A DNA stretch of 64,000 bases from Paenibacillus chondroitinus NBRC 15376 (GCF_004000765.1 NZ_BILW01000033.1:1-64000); one strand, 5' to 3'. Shown: positions 9,004-18,367, counted from the stretch's first letter. Translations and numbers: made by a program. Notes: generated by a model not told the origin, from the sequence alone.

Positions 9004-9032
9004 ATGATACCAACCATTCCCAAAATAGTCAA
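9004..9032 (-). promoter_or_regulatory. Sigma-A promoter of abrB
   Basis: On the minus strand TTGACT, a 17-base spacer and TATCAT. The predicted start is near 8997, about 65 bases upstream of the AbrB start codon. Confidence 0.75.
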
Positions 9033-9303
9033 CCATATTTTCGCTAGTTTGGGCGCGTAGACAATAATTTTTTGAAATCTGATCACATCTAAAAAGAGAG
9101 GAAAAGCCAAGTGGAATAAGGATTAGTAAATAATATATTACTATTGGATGTGAGAAAAGGTGGATTTAACCAATTCATTTATGCGGATGAAAGCAATGAA
9201 AAATTGGGATTAGTAAATTCGACAAATTACGACATATATGTCGATATGATGGTGTGAAATGTCGAAAAGATGTAGAATTTTAATAAAGAGAGGTTGTGGT
9301 TGA
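9033..9303. other. Divergent abrB / HD-gene intergenic region
   Basis: AT-rich control region of about 270 bases without a supported gene. It contains a 12-base direct repeat GGATTAGTAAAT (9120-9131 and 9207-9218) and, immediately after the second copy, a cluster of Spo0A-like boxes. No clear sigma-A promoter for the HD gene could be fixed. Confidence 0.6.
9218..9266. promoter_or_regulatory. Cluster of four Spo0A-like boxes
   Basis: Perfect TGTCGAA at 9260-9266 (plus) and 9218-9224 (minus). One-mismatch forms are at 9239-9245 (TGTCGAT, plus) and 9228-9234 (TGTCGTA, minus); the two inner boxes form a near-perfect palindrome around CGACATATATGTCG. The cluster ends 38 bases before the HD gene start. 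Confidence 0.55.
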
Positions 9304-10581
9304 ATGAAGGAAGAGAAGGTTTTTAAAGATCCCGTTCATAAATACATTTACGTGCAGGATAACACGATCTGGGATTTGATTAATACGCGAGAGTTCCAGA
9401 GGCTGCGCCGCATCCGGCAATTAGGAACCTCTTATTTAACTTTTCATGGCGCCGAGCACAGCCGATTCTCGCATTCGCTCGGTGTGTACGAGATCACGCG
9501 CAAAATTATTTCTCAATTCGAACGCAATCAATATGAAGATTGGCCGAAGGAAGAGCGCCTGATCTGTCTTTGTGCGGCATTATTGCACGATTTGGGGCAT
9601 GGGCCTTTCTCCCATTCCATTGAGAAGGCTTTTGGAACCCGACATGAGGATTGGTCTTGTAAAATCGTGTTGGGGGATACGGAGGTCAATAAAGTTCTGA
9701 GCCGGGTTTCGCCTGATTTTCCCAAAAAAGTGGCGGGAGTCATTTGCAAATCCTACAATGAAGAAATCGTTGTAAGCCTGGTGTCGTCTCAATTGGACGC
9801 CGATCGGATGGACTACCTGTTAAGAGACGCCTATTTTACGGGTGTTAATTACGGGACGTTCGATTTGGAGCGTATTCTCCGAGTTATCCGGCCCTATCGT
9901 GGGCATATTGTCGTTAAAGAAAGCGGTATGCATGCTGTAGAAGATTATCTCATGTCACGCTATCAGATGTATTGGCAGGTCTATTTCCATCCGGTGACGC
10001 GGAGCGCGGAAATTCTGCTGCACAAAATCTTTGCGCGCGCCAAACATTTATATGAAGATAACTATACGTTTGGTTTTATGACGGATCCCATCCTGCACCT
10101 GATTCAGAATAAGATTTCACTTGAAGATTATTTGCTTCTGGATGAATCTGTTATGCAGGCAATGCTAACGTTTTGGATGAGTGAGAAGGATCCTATCCTT
10201 GCCGATATGTGTAAGCGATTCTTAGACCGCAAATTGTATAAATACAGTACTTTTGATGAGTCGAATCAGCGTATGATTCAGCTTATGGAGAAAGTCATGG
10301 CCGAGGTTGGGCTCGATCCAATCTATTACATGGAAATTGATTTCCCGTCGAATCAATCCTATGATGTGTACAGGCCGGGAGAGACGGAGGATAATTTACC
10401 GATTTTGCTTTTGGATCATAAAGAGACGCTGACTGAAATCACTCACCGCTCGGAAATCGTGCAGTCGATTAGCGGCTTTCAAATGGGTAAACATCATGTC
10501 TATTACCCCGAGGAGTTGCTTGAGCGTCTGAATGCTTCTGAATATCCGGAGCTTTGGGAGATGCTAGGCGAGCAGGAATAA
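9304..10581 (+). CDS. HD superfamily phosphohydrolase (YwfO type)
   Basis: A 425-residue HD-domain protein with the metal-binding HDLGHGPFSHS motif (H95-D96), preceded by HSRFSHSLGVYE and followed by the second-half aspartate in SQLDADRMDYL. This architecture matches the dGTPase-like/YwfO group, which hydrolyses nucleoside triphosphates; the exact substrate is unknown. It occupies the place where B. subtilis has metS. Upstream sequence carries several Spo0A-like boxes. RBS AGAGAGG precedes the ATG. Confidence 0.85.
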   Translation: MKEEKVFKDPVHKYIYVQDNTIWDLINTREFQRLRRIRQLGTSYLTFHGAEHSRFSHSLGVYEITRKIISQFERNQYEDWPKEERLICLCAALLHDLGHGPFSHSIEKAFGTRHEDWSCKIVLGDTEVNKVLSRVSPDFPKKVAGVICKSYNEEIVVSLVSSQLDADRMDYLLRDAYFTGVNYGTFDLERILRVIRPYRGHIVVKESGMHAVEDYLMSRYQMYWQVYFHPVTRSAEILLHKIFARAKHLYEDNYTFGFMTDPILHLIQNKISLEDYLLLDESVMQAMLTFWMSEKDPILADMCKRFLDRKLYKYSTFDESNQRMIQLMEKVMAEVGLDPIYYMEIDFPSNQSYDVYRPGETEDNLPILLLDHKETLTEITHRSEIVQSISGFQMGKHHVYYPEELLERLNASEYPELWEMLGEQE

Positions 10582-10608
10582 TACATAAGAAGAAGTAAGG
10601 AGAAGAAC

Positions 10609-11376
10609 ATGCTAACAGACTCACATACTCATTTGAATGCGGAACAATTTCAGGAAGATCAGGACGAGGTTATACAACGTGCACGTGAAGCCGGTGTTAC
10701 TAGAATGGTGAATGTTGGCTTTAATCGTGAAACAATTCCCAGTTCAATAGCACTTGCCGAAAAATACGATTTTATCTATACAACAGTAGGTTGGCACCCA
10801 GTAGATGCAATTGATATGATGCCAGGAGATTTGGAATGGATCGAATCGCTGTGTCAGCACGAAAAAGTGGTGGCAATTGGAGAAATCGGGCTTGATTACT
10901 ATTGGGATAAATCGCCTAAAGATGTACAGCAGCGGGTTTTTCGGGAGCAGATCAGGTTGGCTCGAAAGCTTCAAATGCCGATTGTAATTCATAACCGAGA
11001 TGCGCATCAGGATATTTTGACTATTTTAAAAGAGGAGAAAGCAGCTGAAGTCGGGGGGATCATGCATTGCTTTTCGGGGAGCTGGGAGACGGCAAAGCAG
11101 TGTTTGGATATGAATTTCCATATTTCCTTCGGAGGCCCTGTCACTTTCAAAAATGCAAAGCAGCCCAAGGAAGTGCTGGCGCAGGTTCCTTTGGACCGCT
11201 TACTCATCGAGACGGATGCTCCTTACTTGACCCCGCATCCTTTCCGCGGCAAGCGCAATGAATCGGCTTATGTTCGGTTGGTTGCCGAAACGGCCGCGGA
11301 AATCAAGGGCATAAGTCTGGAAGAACTTGCAGAAATTACGACAAACAACGCCATTGCCTTGTTAGGTCTCAAGTAA
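10609..11376 (+). CDS. tatD: TatD family metal-dependent hydrolase
   Basis: A 255-residue TIM-barrel hydrolase. The HTH motif (H6, H8), GEIGLDYYW, IVIHNRDAH, MHCFSGS and ETDAPYLTPHPFRGK are the metal and catalytic segments of TatD deoxyribonucleases (B. subtilis YabD). The likely role is 3'-5' DNA processing in repair. AAGGAGAAGAAC precedes the ATG and 27 bases separate it from the HD gene. Its 3' end overlaps the convergent ecsB by 15 bases. Confidence 0.93.
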   Translation: MLTDSHTHLNAEQFQEDQDEVIQRAREAGVTRMVNVGFNRETIPSSIALAEKYDFIYTTVGWHPVDAIDMMPGDLEWIESLCQHEKVVAIGEIGLDYYWDKSPKDVQQRVFREQIRLARKLQMPIVIHNRDAHQDILTILKEEKAAEVGGIMHCFSGSWETAKQCLDMNFHISFGGPVTFKNAKQPKEVLAQVPLDRLLIETDAPYLTPHPFRGKRNESAYVRLVAETAAEIKGISLEELAEITTNNAIALLGLK

Positions 11377-12594
11377 AGCATTTTTTGCGAATTTTCGTCG
11401 TAGAAACACTCCGCAGCTGAGTGAGATAAAGAGGAAGCCGATGAGCGGCACGACAATGTAGATGAGTGAAGATCGAATCATGAACGGAATCGAAAGCATA
11501 CATAACTCCAGCAGCAAGGCTGACCAAATGATGAAGGCTAGGGAGCCGGCTTTCAACTGACGGTTAAGCGGGTACATGTCGAGCCAAAAGGTATAGCGGT
11601 GTGAACGCTCAAGTGGCGTTAGCTGAACCATGGAAATAATCAAAGCGATAAAGAAGATGAGCAGTCTCGCTGTGCTGCTGCTTGAAACGGCTATGGCTAA
11701 TGTGCCTAGTAAGGATATACGTAGGACAATCGCGAATAGCTCTGTACGTAGAAATGTTTTCATATATATGTAGAGATAGGCAGCATCCTGTTTAAAAGGA
11801 ATAAATCTTGTGACCCCGCTGATCCAGCTTCGGCGGGCTATTCGCGTTCCCAATTGTGGAACATCCACGAACCAGTTGAAAAAGGCATATAGTCGTGCCT
11901 GCTGCTGCCGTTCCTTCGCAATGAGATAATCCCATCCGATGTAGTATTTAGATACGTAATGCGTAGCTGTTAACCAAGCCAGTGTAAGTACAAGAGCAGC
12001 TCCGCTTGCCCATAGAACGCTTGTCAGAAATTGCAGAGAAATCAGGACGGCTGTTGCCAGCCAGCGGAAGCTAACGGAGACCCTTCTTGCCCGCTCATGA
12101 GTGAATCGGCTTTCTTGCCAGCTGGCCAATAAATGGCCTACCTTCATTAATAGAAGCAAGGCAAGCATCCATAAGAAATGCTGCTCATCGCGGCCAAGGC
12201 AGTGATGATACAAGGGCCATAGGACAACCCATGCCAGAAATGTCCAGAAGGCTTGCAGCACTAAGCTGTACATGAATCCGCCGCGGAAGTAAGGACCCAT
12301 CTGATGTTCAACGCGCAGCAGAAACATCCGGTCTGCGCTTCTGGCTAGCGTGCGAATGGGGCTTGAGGCTAGCAAAGGAACCAGCAGCAAAAGGACGATC
12401 CACAGATAAGGATAATCTGTCGGAAGGCGCTGTAGTATTTTTGCATAATAATAGGAAGAAAGGATGACAAGAAATAGCAGGAAGCCAAAAAAATTGCTGC
12501 GCGCTGCATACTGCAGGTAACCCATGGATTCCTTCATATAATGTTCAAATCTCTTCTGCCACAGGGCACGGGTATCCATGTCCATTGCCTTCAT
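11362..12594 (-). CDS. ecsB: EcsB-type ABC transporter permease
   Basis: A 410-residue integral membrane protein with about ten hydrophobic segments, of the EcsB family. Partnered with EcsA, the B. subtilis system influences protein secretion, intramembrane proteolysis by RasP, and sporulation; the transported substrate is unknown. The start overlaps the ecsA stop in an ATGA, with AAAGGAG upstream. The 3' end overlaps the end of tatD. Not present at this position in B. subtilis. Confidence 0.85.
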   Translation of the reverse strand: MKAMDMDTRALWQKRFEHYMKESMGYLQYAARSNFFGFLLFLVILSSYYYAKILQRLPTDYPYLWIVLLLLVPLLASSPIRTLARSADRMFLLRVEHQMGPYFRGGFMYSLVLQAFWTFLAWVVLWPLYHHCLGRDEQHFLWMLALLLLMKVGHLLASWQESRFTHERARRVSVSFRWLATAVLISLQFLTSVLWASGAALVLTLAWLTATHYVSKYYIGWDYLIAKERQQQARLYAFFNWFVDVPQLGTRIARRSWISGVTRFIPFKQDAAYLYIYMKTFLRTELFAIVLRISLLGTLAIAVSSSSTARLLIFFIALIISMVQLTPLERSHRYTFWLDMYPLNRQLKAGSLAFIIWSALLLELCMLSIPFMIRSSLIYIVVPLIGFLFISLSCGVFLRRKFAKNALLET

Positions 12595-13334
12595 ACCAAT
12601 TCTCCTTTTACAAGCTTATAAAAGATGTCGTCCAATGACGCTTGCTGGAGTCCTGTCTGCTGACGTAATTCGACTAAATCGCCTTGGGCGACCATATGTC
12701 CTTTGTGCAGGACGACATAGTTATCGCAATATTTTTCAATCGTAGACAAAATATGCGAGGATATGAGAAATGACGCGCCACGTCGCTTCATTTTGACCAT
12801 CAACTCCAGCAATGAGCGGATGGCTAGCGGATCGAGCCCGAGAAAAGGCTCATCAATGATGTAGAGAGAAGGTTCGATCAGGAATGCATTCATGATCATG
12901 ACCTTTTGCTTCATCCCTTTGGATAAATGGCTTGCGAAAGAGTTAAGCTTGTCCTGCATGTGGAACTGCTCGAGCAGAGCCTGTGAGCGGGAGAGATAGT
13001 CATCTTTCGTTAAGCCGTAAGCCATGGCCGTTAACTCCAGATGCTCACGAATCGTAAGCTCTTCATATAGTTCTGGACTTTCAGGTACATAAGCGTAAGT
13101 GGAACGGTAAGGCAGCGGATCTTCGGCAAGCGTCAAACCGTTAATTTTTATCGAACCCCTTTGTGGTTGAAGCAGTCCAAGGATGTTCTTGATGGTCGTA
13201 CTTTTTCCTGCGCCGTTCAATCCAATTAATCCCATCATTTCACCTTGGCGGATGGAAAATGTGAGGTCGTGAAGAACGGGTTTATTTGGTAAATATCCCC
13301 CGAATAAAGCGTCAACTTGTAATATGGGACCCAT
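12591..13334 (-). CDS. ecsA: EcsA-type ABC transporter ATP-binding protein
   Basis: A 247-residue ATPase, the same length as B. subtilis EcsA. Walker A GLNGAGKST, Q-loop region YVPESPELYEELT, signature HLSKGMKQK, Walker B LYIIDEPFLGLD and the H-loop SSH are all present. GGAGG lies seven bases upstream of the ATG. It forms a two-gene operon with the permease. Confidence 0.9.
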   Translation of the reverse strand: MGPILQVDALFGGYLPNKPVLHDLTFSIRQGEMMGLIGLNGAGKSTTIKNILGLLQPQRGSIKINGLTLAEDPLPYRSTYAYVPESPELYEELTIREHLELTAMAYGLTKDDYLSRSQALLEQFHMQDKLNSFASHLSKGMKQKVMIMNAFLIEPSLYIIDEPFLGLDPLAIRSLLELMVKMKRRGASFLISSHILSTIEKYCDNYVVLHKGHMVAQGDLVELRQQTGLQQASLDDIFYKLVKGELV

Positions 13335-13620
13335 CTCAGCGCCTCCCTAAATAGCTAATTATTGGAATTTAGATACGTGTTTCATACCTGATAATTATAA
13401 ACAAATTTAGTTTCGAAGCCTAGTTTAAGAGTGAAAACACGAAGAAACTTAGTATTCGTACGTTATAATGAGTTAGATGTAGATAAAAGGTGGTTTTATC
13501 TTAAAAATAAGCTATTTTTAATCGATTTAGCCCTTTTTAGTAGGTGTTAATCCCTTTACAGGCAGAGATTAACAGCGTAATATACTTTTCATAATAACTT
13601 AATAACCAATTTGCCATTTT
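13335..13620. other. Divergent ecsA / yabE control region
   Basis: AT-rich, gene-free region that must hold the ecsAB promoter and that of the riboswitch transcript. TATAAT-like hexamers occur on both strands (for example 13464-13470 plus), but only the candidate listed separately has a reasonable -35. Confidence 0.5.
13555..13583 (+). promoter_or_regulatory. Possible sigma-A promoter of the yabE leader
   Basis: TTTACA, 17 bases, TAATAT. It would start the transcript some 30 bases before the riboswitch. The -10 is imperfect, so this is a weak call. Confidence 0.35.
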
Positions 13621-13621
13621 T

Positions 13622-13812
13622 CCATTCGCTGAGTTCCAATTATGGGAACGGGGGAACCACTGTTAACTTATAAAGCGCCAACGCTGACGAAGTGAACAGA
13701 GTGAGTAACAGGGGTGAATCTTGGACGTTGAACGAAAGTTTACGTCTGAGTAGGGCGACTCTCACGTCCGAATCCGTCAGCTAACCTCGTAAGCGTAAGA
13801 GAGGTAACGATT
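13622..13812 (+). ncRNA. Cyclic-di-AMP riboswitch (ydaO-yuaA)
   Basis: The conserved blocks of the ydaO/yuaA motif appear in order: a GGGGGAACC segment near 13650, AGGGGTGAATC near 13712, GTAGGG-type and ACTCTC segments, then TCCGAATCCGTCAGCTAACC and CTCGTAAGCG near 13768-13795. This class binds two c-di-AMP molecules and typically turns off cell-wall hydrolase or potassium-transport genes when c-di-AMP is high. A strong intrinsic terminator follows at 13851, and the downstream gene is yabE, a known target class. Confidence 0.92.
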
Positions 13813-13850
13813 GTCGTGCGTGCTATTTGTGTATTTTTACTATGCAAACT

Positions 13851-13888
13851 AAGCCAGCGAGAAGAGTCCTCTTCTTGCTGGCTTTTTG
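13851..13888 (+). terminator. Riboswitch expression-platform terminator
   Basis: AGCCAGC and AGAAGAG on the left pair with CTCTTCT and GCTGGCT on the right, followed by TTTTT. About 16 base pairs make this very stable, consistent with transcription attenuation of yabE. Confidence 0.85.
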
Positions 13889-14100
13889 TCCCCATAAGGA
13901 CCTTTAACTGTTTCGGACGACTAATCGTAACCCGGAATTCATAGGATGATGAATAGCAAAGCGGGGTGGGACGACCAGAACGCAGCTGTTTCCAAACAAC
14001 TGCCGATGGACGACACGTTAAGTTAAATTAAAAACCTTAGTCGCGTCAAATTTAATCATGCTGTAACCTGGCGGCGAGGCTTTGAAGGAGGACCGAAGAA
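13889..14100. other. yabE untranslated leader
   Basis: About 210 bases between the attenuator and the yabE start, holding only the AAGGAGGA ribosome binding site at its end. No other conserved element recognised. Confidence 0.5.
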
Positions 14101-15240
14101 GTGGGCAGTATCTCTTTTAGCGAGACCCATGTAAAACGATCATCCAGCATGTCCTTCGCATTGCGATGGAAGCATGAAAACTTGCGTTTGATTTTAAGCC
14201 TGGCTATAATCTCAATCGCAATGACTTTCATGTTTTTGGTGTTGTTGTACGGTACGGCTACCAAGAGCGTATCCGTGGTTGTGAATGGACAAGAAACCGT
14301 TGTGCATACGAAGCAATGGGTCCTGCAACGCCTACTGGATGAACAAGCCATAACGATTGGTGAACACGATGAAATATCTGCAGACCCTACGGCTACAATC
14401 AAGGGCGGGGACAAATTCGTCATCGAACACGCTTCTCCAATTCAATTGACTGCTGATGGAAAGACCACCACTGTTTACACAACTGCAAGAACGGTTGAAA
14501 GTGCATTGCAACGTTTACATATTGCACTTGGGGAGCACGATAAGCTGACTCCCGAACCGACAGCCTCTTTGAGCACTGGCGATGAAATCAAAATCGTTCG
14601 TGTGAAAAAAGAGACGGAAGAAGTTACTGAGCCGATCGCATTCGACACGGAAAAGAAAAATGATGCATCGTTGCTTAAGGGTAAAGAGCAGGTCGTTCAA
14701 GAAGGTAAAGAGGGCGTACTTCTGAAAAAGAAAGAGAAGACTTACGAAGATGGCGTATTAGTTGCAGAAGCTGTTGTAGGTCAAGAAGTACAGGAACAAA
14801 GCGTTAAGAAAGTTGTGTCGGTTGGCACAAAAAATCCCGTTGTTGCTCTATCGGCATCGTCCCCTAGCGTGGATGAAGTCTCTAAAAATGGTGTAACATT
14901 TGGATATAAACAAATCCTCAAGAACGTGAAGCTCACGGCTTATTCAGCGGGAGCGGATTCGACAGGCAAAGCCGAAGGTTCTCCTGGGTATGGGAAAACC
15001 TATACAGGAACGACAGTTACTGAGGGCAGAACGATTGCGGTAGATCCGAAAGTTATCCCACTGGGATGGTGGGTTTACATTGAGGGTGTTGGTTTCCGTC
15101 GTGCTGAAGACATTGGTAGCGGTGTGAAAGGCCAAATGATCGATGTCTACTTTGAAGATCATGGCTACGCCAATAAATTCGGAACGAAACAAGGGTATAC
15201 GGTCTATGTCGTAGGACCGAAAAAGCCGTCTGAAAATTAA
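14101..15240 (+). CDS. yabE: YabE-type cell-wall hydrolase (DUF348, G5 and 3D domains)
   Basis: A 379-residue secreted or membrane-anchored protein. A single membrane segment spans about residues 28-50. Two DUF348 repeats follow (SVVVNGQETVV and LTADGKTTTVY), then a G5 domain near 175-240 and a C-terminal 3D domain near 275-370 with its aspartates (AVDPKVIPLG, AEDIGSG, IDVYF). The family resembles resuscitation-promoting factors and probably cleaves peptidoglycan glycan strands. The start is GTG behind AAGGAGGA. Expression is likely controlled by the upstream c-di-AMP riboswitch. Confidence 0.93.
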   Translation: MGSISFSETHVKRSSSMSFALRWKHENLRLILSLAIISIAMTFMFLVLLYGTATKSVSVVVNGQETVVHTKQWVLQRLLDEQAITIGEHDEISADPTATIKGGDKFVIEHASPIQLTADGKTTTVYTTARTVESALQRLHIALGEHDKLTPEPTASLSTGDEIKIVRVKKETEEVTEPIAFDTEKKNDASLLKGKEQVVQEGKEGVLLKKKEKTYEDGVLVAEAVVGQEVQEQSVKKVVSVGTKNPVVALSASSPSVDEVSKNGVTFGYKQILKNVKLTAYSAGADSTGKAEGSPGYGKTYTGTTVTEGRTIAVDPKVIPLGWWVYIEGVGFRRAEDIGSGVKGQMIDVYFEDHGYANKFGTKQGYTVYVVGPKKPSEN

Positions 15241-15305
15241 CGTGTAAACGTCTGTTTCAGCGGGAACAATGTCAATATACGGTGCCAGGCAAGCAGCCTG
15301 GGCGA

Positions 15306-15332
15306 AAGAAGAGGGAACCCCTCTTCTTTTTC
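15306..15332 (+). terminator. Terminator after yabE
   Basis: GAAGAGG and CCTCTTC form a short stem followed by TTTTT, between yabE and rnmV. Confidence 0.65.
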
Positions 15333-15356
15333 TGCGTACTGGGAAGGGAACCGATT

Positions 15357-15899
15357 ATGATTAAAGAAGTCATCGTCGTTGAAGGCAAGGACGATACGGC
15401 CGCTATTCGCCGAGCCGTCGAGGCGGATACGATAGAGACAGGCGGCTCAGCCATCGGGCAAGCTGTATTGAAGCGAATAGCCCTCGCGCAGCAGCGCAGA
15501 GGCGTCATTATATTTACGGATCCGGATCACGCAGGTGAGCGGATACGGAAGATTGTGGCAGCCAAGGTGCCGGGCTGCAAGCATGCCTTTATCACGCAGG
15601 CGCAGGCCGAATATAAGGGCGACATTGGCGTCGAGAACGCAGCGCCGGAGATTGTCCGTGAGGCGCTCCGGAACCTGCGGACAGAGTACGACGGGGCTGT
15701 CTCGCAGCTTACCATGGAGGATCTCATCGCCGCAGGCTTGATTGTTCATCCGGAGGCGGCTTCCCGGAGGCTCATCGTTGGCAATGCCCTTGGTATCGGC
15801 TACTGCAATGGCAAACAATTTTATAAGCGATGTGCGATGTTCCAGATCTCGCGCGAGGAATTTGAGGCAGCCTTGGAGCATCTGGAATCGAAGATATAG
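15357..15899 (+). CDS. rnmV: Ribonuclease M5
   Basis: A 180-residue Toprim-domain nuclease that matures the 5S rRNA precursor. The VVEGKDD motif (E9) and the FTDPDHAGERIRK motif are the Toprim acidic residues. The start MIKEVIV is chosen over the upstream in-frame ATG because GGGAAGGGA precedes it and the upstream 25 codons cover the terminator. Followed by rsmA, as in Bacillus. Confidence 0.94.
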   Translation: MIKEVIVVEGKDDTAAIRRAVEADTIETGGSAIGQAVLKRIALAQQRRGVIIFTDPDHAGERIRKIVAAKVPGCKHAFITQAQAEYKGDIGVENAAPEIVREALRNLRTEYDGAVSQLTMEDLIAAGLIVHPEAASRRLIVGNALGIGYCNGKQFYKRCAMFQISREEFEAALEHLESKI

Positions 15900-15971
15900 T
15901 GAAATAAGATATAGTGAAAGTGAAGTAAGGTGTGACAGCGGAAATCAGAATTCAGGATTCAGAACCTATAG

Positions 15972-16898
<927 letters not shown>

Positions 16899-16902
16899 CC
16901 CG

Positions 16903-16931
16903 CACCAAATGCCCAGCCCCGCCATAGGATA
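16903..16931 (+). promoter_or_regulatory. Putative sigma-K promoter of yabG
   Basis: CACC, 16 bases, CATAGGATA fits the sigma-K pattern mACm-N16-CATAnnnTA at every fixed position. B. subtilis yabG is a sigma-K gene. The leader would be only about 16 bases, with the ribosome binding site at its very 5' end, which is unusual. Confidence 0.55.
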
Positions 16932-16953
16932 ACCCATGGAGGGGATTTGTGCG

Positions 16954-17826
16954 ATGAGGCAAGGTGATTTTGTAACCCGTAAATCCTATGGCGGCGACGT
17001 CATGTTTAAGATTGAACGTATCGATCAACTGAAGGCAGTCCTACGCGGCGTCGATTACCGATTGCTTGCGGACGCGCCTTTAGTGGACTTAACGTTGAAG
17101 AACCCAACTGAGTCGATGGACCATCCCAGGTCGAGTTCGCCTGAATTTCGCGAGTCATTGCGAAGGCTGGCGGTTGCCCAAGTGCAGCTCCAGGAGAAAA
17201 ACCAACTCTCGGTTGCCCATACGCAGAAGGTGAACGCGGGATATTTTGAAGTCCCGGGTAAAGTGCTGCATTTAGACGGAGATCCGACTTATCTACGCAA
17301 GAGCATGCAGCTCTATGGTGAACTTCGTGTGCCCGCTGAGGGCTTCTATATTCCCGAACCCCAGATGGCCGACGCGCTCCACCGGCTGCTTCCGCAAATT
17401 AAGCCGGATATTGTCGTCATTACAGGGCATGACGGAATACTTAAGCATCGCAAAGCAGCTGGGCCAGGCGGTTTGTCCAGCTATAAGAACTCGCAGAACT
17501 TCGTGAACGCGGTTCAAATAGCGCGGCAGTATGAGCGCAATCGCGACGCGATGATTATCGTGGCTGGAGCTTGCCAGTCACATTTTGAGGCGTTGCTTCG
17601 AGCAGGAGCCAATTTCGCCAGCTCGCCGGCTCGCATACTCATCCACGCGCTGGATCCGCTGTGTATAGCCGCAAAGCTTTCCTATACATCCGTGAAGGAT
17701 ACGATTTCGATGTTGGATATTATGGACTTGACGGTGACGGGGCTTGATGGCCTAGGTGGTGTAGAGACACGAGGGAGCTACCGAATGGGTGTTCCCGGCA
17801 TTCAACATACTGATGAGCATGCGTAA
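16954..17826 (+). CDS. yabG: Sporulation-specific protease YabG
   Basis: A 290-residue coat-modifying cysteine protease (peptidase family U57), the same length as in B. subtilis. It cleaves coat proteins, which then become cross-linked as the spore matures. The start MRQGDFVTRKSYGGDV aligns with the Bacillus N-terminus and has GGAGGGG nine bases upstream; the ATG at 16936 is less likely. It follows rsmA and precedes veg as in Bacillus. Confidence 0.93.
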   Translation: MRQGDFVTRKSYGGDVMFKIERIDQLKAVLRGVDYRLLADAPLVDLTLKNPTESMDHPRSSSPEFRESLRRLAVAQVQLQEKNQLSVAHTQKVNAGYFEVPGKVLHLDGDPTYLRKSMQLYGELRVPAEGFYIPEPQMADALHRLLPQIKPDIVVITGHDGILKHRKAAGPGGLSSYKNSQNFVNAVQIARQYERNRDAMIIVAGACQSHFEALLRAGANFASSPARILIHALDPLCIAAKLSYTSVKDTISMLDIMDLTVTGLDGLGGVETRGSYRMGVPGIQHTDEHA

Positions 17827-17856
17827 ATCTTTGCTCAGTACATGATTTTCTTTCAA

Positions 17857-17913
17857 GGACACTTGCCTGATGCTTCTCTCTTCGGAGAGGGTAGCAGGGG
17901 AGTGTTCTTTTTT
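17857..17913 (+). terminator. Long terminator after yabG
   Basis: Extended stem with an inner CTCTC-TTCG-GAGAG hairpin and outer arms GACACT / AGTGTTC, followed by TTTTTT. Confidence 0.75.
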
Positions 17914-17992
17914 ATTGGAAAAGTGTGAATAATTTGCGAACTTTGGAGACAACCTGTACAATGGGGAATTCAGAAATTAGGCGAAAATGCCG

Positions 17993-18022
17993 TTGACAAC
18001 TGGATTATGGTGCTGATATAAT
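17993..18022 (+). promoter_or_regulatory. Upstream sigma-A promoter of veg
   Basis: TTGACA, 18 bases, TATAAT: both hexamers are perfect consensus. Confidence 0.8.
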
Positions 18023-18035
18023 ATTTGACCCCTGT

Positions 18036-18064
18036 TTGACATGCTTGTCAGGATGGGTTATAAT
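18036..18064 (+). promoter_or_regulatory. Downstream sigma-A promoter of veg
   Basis: TTGACA, 17 bases, TATAAT: a fully consensus promoter in hexamers and spacing, ending 27 bases before the veg start. B. subtilis veg is likewise known for a very strong vegetative promoter. Confidence 0.88.
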
Positions 18065-18091
18065 TAACAAGGAAAGAGGTGGTAGTTGACA

Positions 18092-18367
18092 ATGGCAAAA
18101 AATGCGCTGTTGGAAATCAAACGCAGTTTGGAGCCCCACGTCGGGCAGAAGATCATGTTGAGAGCGAATGGTGGCCGTCGAAAGACAGTCGAACGTTCCG
18201 GTGTTTTAGAAGAAACCTACCCTTCTGTGTTTATCGTGAAGCTTGACCAAGAATCACACGCCTTTAAACGAGTGTCATACAGCTACGCCGACATTCTTAC
18301 CGAATCTGTTGAAGTTACGGTTTGTAATGATGATGGTCAGGTTCGTATTACCTATATCCAACATTAA
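18092..18367 (+). CDS. veg: Veg protein
   Basis: A 91-residue protein with the highly conserved core [15 protein letters not shown] and [15 protein letters not shown]. Veg stimulates biofilm formation in B. subtilis by antagonising SinR; its molecular mode is not settled. The start MAKNALL aligns with B. subtilis; the TTG two codons upstream is not needed. AAAGAGGTGG is the ribosome binding site. Two consensus sigma-A promoters precede it, and a terminator follows. Confidence 0.95.
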   Translation: MAKNALLEIKRSLEPHVGQKIMLRANGGRRKTVERSGVLEETYPSVFIVKLDQESHAFKRVSYSYADILTESVEVTVCNDDGQVRITYIQH

